Under the pieces are notes generated by a model that was not told the origin of the DNA, searched no databases, and was given only the letters and a program-made list of their open reading frames with translations. Source: Calonectria ilicicola (Eukaryota; Ascomycota; Sordariomycetes; Hypocreales; Nectriaceae). Taken from it: DNA of 64,000 nucleotides. The stretch is from assembly GCA_020809705.1 (NCBI GenBank), contig CP085829.1:4216001-4280000 (forward strand), in the 5' to 3' direction. The position numbers were made by a program, and so were the translations under genes. This document shows positions 1 through 9,519 of this stretch, piece after piece (positions within the stretch are counted from its first letter, which is position 1; each line of letters starts with the position of its first letter).

Positions 1-1374
1 TCAAGCTCACACCCTCAAGTCCTAAGTTCCTGCCATGCCGACCATGGGACTGACTGCTTGAATAGGAACATCAGCTACACAATACTGTGGTTTCCTCACG
101 TTTAGCATCTAGAACATTTCTAGAACTCGCCGAAACGCCCTTCAGCCTTGGAAATCGGGTTAGGTGTGTGTGTGTGGAGGGGGTGTACTGGAAGCTGTCT
201 AGGAGTATGTCCGATGAGACACTCCCACCCCCCTCTCCATCTTCCACTAGCATATTTGAGGCCTTCCAGGCAGACAAATCAGCTTAAGCTGTCATTAGGA
301 GCCAACATCGAGGGGGAATTCTGCCATATTTGGTGCTGCTAGCACCGTAAAACAAGATATGACGACCTAGCTAGTACTTCAGTCGAAACATCTCTAGAGT
401 ACATGAAAGAACAAAGTTATTATGCTTACCATGAAAACTCACAGCGAGTAGAGAGCGTCTAGTTTGAGTGGCACGAGCTGCAGGCGGCGTTTCCCGCTTT
501 AGGTCCCAGATGAGTGCATGTGGAATGGGACTCTGAGTTACGTCATTGTCTGCATCTCTCTTCAAAGCGCCGTAAATGACTCCGGTCGTTCCCAAGCGCT
601 GCTAAGATCTCGCTGCTTCAGCAGCTCATAATTTAATTTCGGGCCGTTGCCTGCTCTTTCTCGTCTTGTCTCGTATGACTTAGTGGGGTGTATGTCTTAG
701 CATGTCAGTGGGGAAGTAGGCGTTTCCGTACCCCACCAATTATAGCGCACGGAGATGACTTTGGCTTGGGCGTTTCCTTGCCACACACACTGCTAATCCC
801 CAAATCATGCTAGCCATATGACCTTTTGCGTTTATTCTCTCCTTACCTTCTCTTTGTTTTCGCTGTTGTACCTTCGCGAGTCTTGATCTATGTATTAATA
901 AGACGCCAAATGAAATCGAGCAATGGAACAAATAGCCAGGATCCAACAGATAACTATGCGATATCCAGTATCCAGTCGCCAGCGCAAATTATAGAGTCGA
1001 CTGCAGATCAAAGTAAAGGAAGAGTAGCCGACGAAATAGAAAGACATGAGTTCGTGTGGGGATGATCTTGATTGAGCCTATACCATATCAATTGGTCCAA
1101 AAGCTGAATTCTTAGCTACTCTGCAACTACAGCTAAAACTAATCGATACCGGTGCCCTCGATATTTTTGACTACTATTGTCCTTGATCTAAACCCATTGC
1201 AGAGATGGTATTAAATCCTTTCCATCGTCAATTTTTTCGCCATTTGATCATCCCTCGGTCCAAAAAATACCCATGAAATTTAGCATCCATGAAACCACCC
1301 GCTTTGAGCTCGTGTCCCTTGCTAGCCCCAAAACTATCCTCCAGCTCTGAACTCCAACTGTCCATCTACGCCAG
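1..1374. other. No supportable gene (left-edge spacer)
   Basis: Short reading frames on both strands have no recognisable motif and no spliced continuation that I could follow. The last part of the stretch lies just beyond the stop codon of the minus-strand GTPase gene, so it should include that gene's 3' untranslated end. Nothing else is identified. Confidence 0.5.
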
Positions 1375-4300
1375 TTACTCAACTGGGGAATCATAATCAT
1401 CGTCAATCACAACCGCACTCTCATCCATTTGCTTGGGAATGCTGTGATCTTGGGTTAGAATGTGATCGCTGGTCTGTTGGCCAATGCACCAGCTTTCCTC
1501 CCACTCAGTCAAAATGTCCCGAATTTTCCCTTGGAGAGCCTCCTTTCTTTCTTGGATTTCCGATCCAGCTTTTTCATTCTCAAGGAGATTGTTGAGAAGA
1601 AAGCCTACTTGTCGTTTGACATACTTGATGGTCCGCAATGCGAGCTTCTCGAACTTTTTTGGCATCTCGCGTTTCTTCAGGTCGAGCTCTTTCTGAATCC
1701 CATCCATGACCTTTTGGCACCCGCGCTTGATCCTTTTGTTCACTTCCTCGTTGATGAGTTTTTGTCGTGCCTCAAATGAACCTTTGTGGCCTGTAACATG
1801 ATTAGTATCAACTTTCAAGTATCGATTCCTGGTGGATTGAGACTCACAGATTTCCAGTGCTCGTCGAAAAATGGGGGACAACTCGGTTTTGAGAAATTTT
1901 GTCGCCTGGGGATGAATCTCTGTGGCTTCTTTTGAAAGCTCGTCCAAAATTTCACCAATTCTGACCTCGACAGTACGGTGCATGTTTTGAAGAGTCACGC
2001 CAAGGCTTGAGAACGCCTGTGTGAGCTGAGGGGCTTCTTCAGCAATGGTATCGACAAGATTCTGTAGGTATTCGGACCAAAGCAGACTGAACTGTCGCAT
2101 CATTGGGGTGTTCAGGCTTGGGAGATATCGGTTCATTTGTTCGTTCCAGTCCTTAGCAATATGTTCAAGGAGAGGAGTAGCCCTGGTAATTATTCATTAG
2201 CAAAAGTTGCGACCAAGAGAACGTGGCATGTACAAATCCTCGAGCCAATTGTATATATTCTTGGACTTGTTGACAAAACGGCCACCCTCACGGCGGATAA
2301 TGGCTCTGTAAGTAAGCCAGTGGATTTTTTCGGTACTCTCAAGTTTCTTTGGATACTTGTACGACCATCTGCGGGCGATTCTTCTAGCCTGGAAACTCGC
2401 ATGTTTGATTGCCTCATCGCGATTGGTGAGGGGGTCAATTGCCTGGATTTGAGTGTTCCAGTGATCGAACATCTCATTGAATTTCTGAAATAATAAAGGT
2501 TAGTGGTCATAAAACGAGCAAAGCCAAGCACCAAATAAAATTACCTGGTGGAATTTGTCATGAGTTTCATCGAGGGAAGCTTCAACGCCAGATTTAGTAA
2601 TACCGACACTTAGATCTCCGCATTGTTCCTGTGAATAGCAACGCATCTTCTCCATAAGCACATGGAATCGTGTCAAAAGCCCAGACAAGTGTTTATCTCT
2701 ATGCCCAATGGTGGCTCGGTGAAGCCAATACTCCACTGCTGGGATACCAGTGTAGATCTCCCTAGGGAAACCAACCACATGTTTCTCTCCATTAACGACT
2801 GCCCAGAATGCCTTGGTCGAGACGGGAAGTACTGGAAGCCAACACTTTCCCTCATTTTCGGTGTCGATCTCAGCATTCTGATCGTTTCGAATAACGCGGT
2901 CCACGAAATCTTCATGTATGTGGTGGTGAACATACATATTCCGAGTATGGATGACATGATGCTGAATCTTGTTTTCCAAATGGCCGAGCTCTGCTCGAAG
3001 GTCTTTTCTCGTCTTTAAGCGGTCGCCAAAGGCTTCGCTTGCCTTGTTATATGCCTCCATAGCACTGTTCTTGGCCTGTTTAAGATCTCGAATTTTCCGG
3101 TGAACCTCAGTAGATACCTCGCCTAAAAATGTGTGTTAGATCAGTTCTTAATAAACGTGGACAGGAATGAGTAGCATACCACGAACGGGACCGGTCATGC
3201 TTGTCACAGCGGCGTCAAACTCTGCTACTGCTTTGTCGGTAGCTTTTTTGAGCTCTCTTAACTTGTCTTTGAGAGTTTTGGACTCCTCCCTGTGTTTGCG
3301 TAGTGCCAGAGGAATAGCCTTGAAGCGAGCGACTCCCGTCATGAACTTAGCGTCACTTTGTAGATCTGGGGAACCACTGATGTATGTCTTGGGGTTGATG
3401 TCATCTGTCTTTGAAAGCACAACACAAAGGCCGCGCTGGTTGAGTCTGCCGTTGAGACGCATTTGTACCTCTTCGTACCCACTCTTCATCAGCGTTTTAC
3501 CTTCCTCCTCATCTGTTGCGCGACAGACAGGTGTCACGATCATTCGGATGTCGAGGGACTCTCGAAACTTCTTGGCTATTTCAGCACGACTGCGGATTGC
3601 ATCTCCACATCCAGGCAAATCAACCAAGTTGATGCCAGTACGAAGAATCTGAGATTTGACAAAGATTTTCACAGTCTTGACAAGAGGCCATGGTTTAAAA
3701 CTCTTGGTCTTGGGTTGTTTGGCCTTCTGATCTTTGGCAAGGTTGGTCTTGGTCGAGTCAAGAAAGGGCTTTATGACGCGAGCGAGCTCCTTCTGATCGG
3801 AGCTATTGATGCACCGGGTGTGCTCATCGATAAGGTCAAAAACAGCTTTGTTCGAAGTGATGATCTGCTTCACCTGGGCGGCTATTTTTGCTTCAGTGTC
3901 GCATTTTGCTGCGATCTTGTCCAAGTCTTTTTCTTTCAGATCCCAGACAGCGGTGACTTTTGGTATCTCATGATCAACTAGGCATCTAGCTGCAGCATAG
4001 TCTTGGTCTCGGGAATCTTCATCCTCATAGTCGGGAGAGTCAAGAATTTTCTGCGATCGTCGTATCTCGGCAAGAAGCATCTTTAGCTCTCTCTCAATCT
4101 CATCGCGCTTTCGAATGGTGATTTCTGCCCGGTATTCATAGCCAGGTCGATTGTCGAAGTTCCAAGACACTTGCGCTGATGCGGCAGTCGCTGCAGATTC
4201 CTGCCCTGAGGGCAACAACTCTTCAATTCGGAGTAGCGAGCCCAGAAATGACTATTTACCAGCTCCAGTGGGGCCTTCAACACCGACAAGAACTTTGAAG

Positions 4301-4731
4301 TTGTGTTGACGATCGATTATTTCCTCTTCTATGGCGTTAGAACACAGAAATGGTCAGGGTATATTTTGTGACTCACCATGCTCTTGAACCCACTTCTTGA
4401 TGATCCCGTGTCCCATAACGACTGCATCTCCTGAGCCTGGTTTGACATCTTTCAAGGCAAGGCTAATAGTGTCCAGCAGCTTTTTGCAAAAAAGTTGAGC
4501 CTGCTCGGAAGCAAACTCCTTCTCAATAACGCGATCAATCTCTGTTGCATTCTCGTAGAGAATCCATTTGTACTGGCTTGATTTCGACGGCATAATGGCG
4601 TAGGGAACGCTCGAAGACCATGAAATCTGAGAACCCTGAGAAATTCCGAGGCCTTCCTTTGGTTCGATCTTCTCCAGCTTCGGAGATGGAGAGTCTGGCC
4701 GTGGCCGTTTGCCATTTTCGTTCAAACTCAT
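1375..4731 (-). pseudogene. SLIP-GC/NUGGC-like large GTPase gene with in-frame TAG in Walker A
   Basis: Six exons fit one frame: 4731-4377, 4328-3180, 3122-2545, 2484-2234, 2182-1848 and 1790-1375 (1,028 codons with the stop). Introns are 49-61 nt with good donors and branch points; the 57-nt intron 1847-1791 has no stop and could be mistaken for coding. The start chosen is MSLNENGK at 4731, because the 54 upstream codons are hydrophobic and unlike the family. The product resembles the nuclear GTPase SLIP-GC group of the dynamin superfamily: G1 reads GPTGAGK, G3 is DLPGCGD, G4 is SKTD, followed by a long helical C-terminal half and an acidic end. The oddity is codon 144: the Ser/Thr that should follow the Walker A lysine is TAG (4254-4252), with SFLGSLL continuing in frame right after it. 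Downstream coding is otherwise intact, so this is a recent nonsense lesion or a base error. Family members are often variable in fungi; substrate and role here are unknown. Confidence 0.8.
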
Positions 4732-5775
4732 GATGAGTGTTTCTAAGAGTGGTTTTAGAACTGCGACCGTCAGCGCCGAGCCAGTAGGCAACAAACTCAG
4801 GAAGTTTCTGTGGAAGATTCTTTGTTCGATAGGGCTTGAAATAAGAATCCTCGAAATGAAGCAGAATATTTCATCAAAAATCTGGCGAACCAAATTTTAT
4901 GGGAAAGTCTCGGTGCTGAGCTTGGCTAGTGAAAGGGGTAGAGGCGATGGGGAAAAGAAGCATAACAACCACCTCGAACTGCACATTCAAGATGATCTAC
5001 GCGACCGGTAGAGAGACGCATAATCATAGGTGAAACTCAGAATTTTCAGGACAAGAAGTGAACAAATCCACGTACCGCAAACATTAGATTAGTTGAGTCG
5101 CAATAGTTTTAGCACAAAGGCAAAATCAAGACGAATGGTGAGATATCGATATGGGTGAAATTAAACCCAAAGTAATGATAGCTAGAATGAGGATGAAATT
5201 GCCCAAGTGGGCGCGTTGGGGTTCTGGGCAGGTAGGTATGCAGTGAAAGTTGAAGAAGGAAGAAATAAAAGCTAGAAGGAGAAGAGACGATTTGGTTTAA
5301 ATGCTCCTTTGCTCTCAGTTTAGGGTGCAAACATAAAGCATAAGAAGCCTAAGCAGAAAAGGACCCTAAGAGGACAAGCCTGAGCACGATGGCTCTGTCA
5401 CTTGGTTACAGCTGGTAAGGGTTTGCCCATTGAACTTGCAAGCAAACCTAAACAATTAATCTGATTACAGCTGAATTGGGCTATTGTCCTCTGGTGTTTG
5501 GCCTGCCCGTTTAGTCAATGGCGGTTGGTGTACTGGGAGTACGCATCGTATCTAGCGATACAAGGACGTCGGCCCTTGCGGGTCGCCCATAGGAAGGCAT
5601 TGAAGGTTAAACTCTAGGGACTGATCTTTCGAGAATTACACCCTCAATTTTGGCCCCGTTACTTGTCTCTAGTGTCCTTCGCTTCAAACTGCTAGACCCG
5701 TCATTGCTTAACAGTTCCCTAGCATAACAATGGTGTCACTAGGACCGTGAAACTTGACTCAAAGCAAAGTTGGCG
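4732..5775. other. Spacer with promoter of the minus-strand GTPase gene
   Basis: The part next to 4731 should hold the leader and promoter of the GTPase-like gene. I see no conserved coding sequence, RNA gene or repeat in the rest. Confidence 0.45.
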
Positions 5776-6009
5776 ATGAATTATGCCCGTAGACACTGTC
5801 TGCATCTCACTGTTCTTAGCCTCACGGCATTATCTACTGTTTCCTTCTCGCAAGAGCAGGCGCCCTTTGAAGCAAAGGCCAGATTCAATACTAATCAATG
5901 CCCGTGGACAGACCCAACGCTCAGTTCCATCCTAGAAAATAATTATCATGACGAATATGGTCTTGTGTATACCGGTCCAGTATATATTCTTTCGCGGTCG
6001 TTGCCTTAG
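5776..6009 (+). CDS. Possible small secreted peptide (77 aa), unrecognised
   Basis: A continuous frame opens with a plausible secretion signal: a basic start (MNYARRH), then a hydrophobic core of about 15 residues ending near SFSQEQ. The mature part would be about 50 residues with one cysteine in NQCPWTDP and an acidic, aromatic-rich end. I do not recognise it. It could be the first exon of a longer gene, since no clear poly-A context or conserved partner exon is visible, or a chance frame. The assignment rests only on the signal-peptide-like start and amino-acid composition. Confidence 0.25.
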   Translation: MNYARRHCLHLTVLSLTALSTVSFSQEQAPFEAKARFNTNQCPWTDPTLSSILENNYHDEYGLVYTGPVYILSRSLP

Positions 6010-6104
6010 GCTTTCCTTATTTGTTCACTTCCATTTTTACTAAACTTAGGCTGGGTGGAGGTCTGATACTGGTCTTTTTATTTATTTTTATTTATTTTTT
6101 ATTT

Positions 6105-6300
6105 TTAGCATTGGCAACAGCTAGAAAGGCCACACAGATCACACAAACAATATGCCAGAGAGATGTCAACCAACCCAACCCTAGTCACAAACTTGCCGTT
6201 GATGTCACGGTATGTCGCCCTGTTGACGACTTTAAGGTTGGTCGAAAAGTCAAAGCGTTTCTCCGGGAATTCAAGTTTCAAGGCCTTTGGAGTCACAATT
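6105..6300 (-). pseudogene. Possible coding fragment, unrecognised
   Basis: About 60 codons read through without a stop and have a protein-like composition (for example TYRDINGKFVTRVGLVDIS). The frame is bounded upstream by a stop and a possible acceptor (TTTTCCTAG) and then poly-purine/poly-T DNA, so no complete gene can be built. It may be a decayed fragment of an older gene. I cannot name a family. Confidence 0.2.
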
Positions 6301-6960
6301 CCACCTAGGAAAACGTCAACATCTTATCATAGATCGCCTGTAGGGGGACTCGGCCTGCCATGGACAGTCGGAGGACAAAGGTGTGTTGGGTAGTGGTAGT
6401 CCAGCAAAGTTAATATGTGGTATGACTTGGTTTTTTTTTTCTTTGAGAAATCCCCAACAACGAATTTTTTTTTCACAACTTGTAAGACTACCCAGAACTT
6501 GTTCTATCGTCGGTTTTAGGATCCTCTGAGCGGGTCGTGGCAGCGTCGTGAACAGCGTGGACAGTAAACGTCAGCGCCGGATGAGAACGCCGTGCTCACT
6601 AGGTTACTGCCCTGGTATGCATTTACATGGCGAATTCGGTAGCATTCAGCTCCAAATCTGCTCTTCTGCTGGCATGCCAATTTAAGCTTAAACAACCTTG
6701 CTTGCACCCCAGCGCGGCCTCAGGGCCGTCACTCCGTGCCCCAGTCAGGCCAGCGGCTGAAAAAGGCATGTCGGAAGAAACATCCGCACGCCAAATGCAT
6801 GATCCGACATACATCATCAGGTTCTAACACAAGGCAGATTGTTTAGAAATCCAGCCCCGCTCATCTGAAAGTGGTTTTTACAACATCGAAATACAATCAT
6901 CTCTCACCATTTTGAGGTTTCAACTCAAACTCGCGCCCAAACCCGGTTTCAACCAATAAC
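6301..6960. other. Spacer upstream of the GNAT gene
   Basis: Contains homopolymer runs (T10 and T9 near 6430-6473) and, towards 6960, a CA-rich leader ending ACCAATAACATGG. This is the likely promoter and 5' UTR of the acetyltransferase gene. No other feature seen. Confidence 0.45.
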
Positions 6961-8029
6961 ATGGCGTTTATCCGACCCTACGAGAAGCGGGACTTTGAGG
7001 CCACGGCGCACATTGTAAGTTTTTTTTTTCCTTTAGCACGATTTCTACGCTCCGCCATGCATGTACTAAGATCATCGCCCTAATTAAAAATCGCAAAAAA
7101 AAAAGTGTCGTGAGACACTCCCACCTTCACTCCGCTTCTCAACAGCAGCGAGGCTGCTCGCGCCCTACCTCTGGACTCACCAGTACACGCACCTCTCGCC
7201 CTCGACGTGCTTCGTGCTCGACGATGGCTCCGGCGCAGCGGTGGGCTACTGCATCGGCTGCCCCAGCATCCCGGACTTCATCGCGGCGTACCCAGCGTAC
7301 GTGAGCCAGGTGCTCGACGCATCGGCCGAGGTGCTCGCTCTCCGCCCCGACCCACTCGCGCCGGCGGAGCCGTGGACCCGCGCCGATGGCTCCGTCAACG
7401 GGGCGTGCCTGGCGCAGCTGGCCTACGACCCGCAACGGCTGCTGTTGGGGGACGGCGACGCGGCAGTCGCGGCGGCGCGGTATCCCGCCACGCTGCACAT
7501 TGACCTGCTCGAGCCGTGGCAGGGCAAGGGATGGGGGCGCCAGCTGCTGGAGCGCACGGTGGGGGCGCTAGCCGGCGAGCAGGAGACGAGGTGGCGCCAG
7601 CGGTGTGCCGTGTCTGCTGCTGAAAACGAGGCTGATGATGCTGGTGACGACAAGACTCAGCAGCAGACTCAGCAGAAGCAGGCTGCTGCGTGCCGAGGGG
7701 TCTGGGTGGGCGTGGCCCAGGACAATGCGAAAGTGGTGCCGTTTTACCAGCGGATGGGCTTTCGGCTGCTGGACACGGATAGCGATGGTGAGGAGTGCTA
7801 TGGGGACCAGGACCAGGACGGCAGCAGCGGCACCACCCAACAACAACAACACCAACAGCACCACCACCATCTCCCGTCGTCGTCGTCGCAAAATTGCAAA
7901 AATGGGGAGAAGGCCGAGGCCGAGTGCGGCGCCGAAGGGGGCAGGACCAAGCGCAGAGGCGGCGGCGGCATCGTGCTGGTACGCGAATTTCCCGGATCCC
8001 CGGCGGGAAAGGCCGGAGGCACAGAGTGA
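6961..8029 (+). CDS. GNAT-family N-acetyltransferase
   Basis: Two exons, 6961-7014 and 7106-8029, give 325 residues. The intron starts GTAAGT and ends after an A-rich tract (AAAAAAAAAAG). The N-terminus MAFIRPYEKRDFEA is the usual beta-1 start of a GNAT fold. The acetyl-CoA motif A is seen as LHIDLLEPWQGKGWGRQLLE (the Q/R-x-x-G-x-G/A pyrophosphate loop), and motif B as VWVGVAQDNAKVVPFYQRMG, which is the classic N-x-x-A-x-x-F-Y-x-x-x-G-F pattern. The two are separated by a Gln/Asp-rich insertion of about 45 residues, and the protein ends in a Gln/His/Ser/Gly-rich tail before a final beta strand (GIVLVREF). The general architecture resembles the acetyltransferase-like proteins related to the C-terminal half of O-GlcNAcase. 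Substrate cannot be told from sequence. Coding GC is much higher than in flanking DNA, typical of fungal exons with GC-ending codons. Confidence 0.85.
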
Positions 8030-9237
8030 GGCTGACAATTACCTTTGACGAGATGGAAACATGGATGACGGCGGAGAGGACGTGGGGAGATTTGTCGCCC
8101 GGGCGCTGGCGGTAGCCTACGACTCCCCCCGCCACGCGCGCCCAGGTTTATGCGTACCGGGGAATACCTGTCTTGTTGATTTTGTCTTACTTTGTCTCTC
8201 GCTGTGTTTCTCCTCCCCTCATTTCTCCGCCCTCAGCATTCCTTGCAAGTAAAATGTGTGTTGTCGGTAACACGGCCAATTCTCAGGTCATGGGGAGGGG
8301 GGGCTTGTCTTACAGTGAGTGGAACGTCAGACGTTGGCGGCTCATGGCCCAATTAGGACAGCCGGCTCGCTAACTCACCCCCAAACACTGAGGGGTGCGG
8401 GCCAGTAAAAGCAAACCATTGTGAGACACAGCACGCGAACGCACACATTGCCACCGCATGAACCGTTTGTAAATTCTCAATTAATTTTGTTTTTCTCCCG
8501 TCACGCATTCAACAAAAGTTCTGTGTCACTCCGGGATGCAAACGTTAAAAAATGGCCCGAAAAGTAGAAGAAATCGTGTAAATTGAACGTTTACTGTCCT
8601 ACTGAATAGAGTGCGGGTATCGCATCAGTCCATCCAAAACCCAGAGCATAATAAAAAAGTACCACAAGGAATTCAAACGCCCTCTTTGTCCCCCGCCCTC
8701 TCCCTCCTGTGAAACCTCCGGGTTTAATCACTCCAAACCCCTCCCCTCTCCAGTAAAAGGTTCCCCCCAGTCGAAAAAAGTTGTTGGTACATTAAAATAA
8801 AGGAAACGTGAATTTTCTTGTGCGTGTGCTGACAAGGTTCTTTATTCCTCTTTTTCTCTCGCCTGAGAAGGGAATTTTTTCATTCGTCCATCGCATATAA
8901 CGGGACGCCGACGCCGGGGGAAGTAAACAGGGTATCCAGACATATTGGTTTTGTGGAAAAGTGGAAAAAAATAAGGATATTTGAGAAGACAGTGGTGGTG
9001 AAGTGAAGCAGAGAAGTAGGTGCTTGGTCGCATCGTTCAAGTCGTCATGATTCCTTCTGGGCCCTCCTGGGGACGCATCGAGGAAAAGAGGATTGCCGCC
9101 TGGGCCTTGATCATAGGAAATGAGATGTTGGCATCTATTGGGGGGAAATGTTAGACTCTTGAGGGCGTGCGCGAGACGTCATGAGGGGCGGCGTACCAGT
9201 TGTGACAAGTCATGACGGCCGGATATCGTGGAATCAT
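8030..9237. other. Spacer between GNAT gene and Cys-rich microprotein gene
   Basis: The two genes converge here, so both 3' UTRs lie in this stretch. Towards the microprotein gene there is a possible 3'-UTR intron (GTACGCCGCC on the minus strand near 9196). No other gene supported. Confidence 0.45.
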
Positions 9238-9342
9238 TTAGCACAGAGGGCAGTTGTTGCACTGCTTGTGGCCGCAGGCGGTGCAGGTGGTGCTGATGAC
9301 AATCATGCCTCCACACTGGCAGCAGTACTCGTAGGCAGGCAT
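9238..9342 (-). CDS. 34-residue cysteine-rich, zinc-ribbon-like microprotein
   Basis: A single short exon encodes 34 residues with eight cysteines (positions 7, 8, 10, 20, 23, 28, 31, 34) and one histidine (25). The pattern is CCxC, nine residues, CxxCGHxxC, two residues, C, two residues, C. Paired CxxC knuckles suggest metal (zinc) binding rather than secretion; there is no signal peptide. Gene evidence beyond the frame: the ATG sits in a good context (CATCCAACATGC), follows a long CA-rich leader typical of well-expressed fungal genes, and lies about 165 bp downstream of a perfect TATA-type palindrome. Very small Cys-rich proteins of this type are, to my knowledge, conserved but uncharacterised in ascomycetes. 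It is easily lost by length cut-offs in gene prediction. Function unknown. Confidence 0.7.
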   Translation of the reverse strand: MPAYEYCCQCGGMIVISTTCTACGHKQCNNCPLC

Positions 9343-9507
9343 GTTGGATGGTGAGGTGGTGAAGTGTTTGGTGTTGTAGGTGGTGGGTGTAGATGATCGA
9401 GGTGGATCGTTGTGAAAGTGGTGGCTTTTTTGTTGTCGATGATTGTTGAAGGATGTGATGAAGAGTGAATGAAGAAAAAATCGATGACAATGTGGGAGAA
9501 AGGCAAG

Positions 9508-9519
9508 ACTATATAGTCG
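9508..9519 (-). promoter_or_regulatory. Palindromic TATA-type element of the microprotein gene
   Basis: GACTATATAGTC is a perfect 12-bp palindrome containing TATATA, about 165 bp upstream of the microprotein ATG on the minus strand, with a CA-rich leader between. Position and sequence suit a core promoter; this is inferred. Confidence 0.5.

Noticed and set aside
1790..1848. 19 extra residues in the last part of the GTPase-like gene
   Set aside because: The 57-nt stretch has GTGAGT, TACTAAT and TTACAG in the right places and is much better read as an intron.
4240..4300. A mini-intron (GT...TAG) that would splice out the Walker A stop
   Set aside because: Candidate donors lie only 8 to 42 nt before the TAG, shorter than any other intron here, and splicing would delete the P-loop itself.
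7395..8135. Long minus-strand frames across the acetyltransferase gene
   Set aside because: They are antisense shadows of a GC-rich exon.
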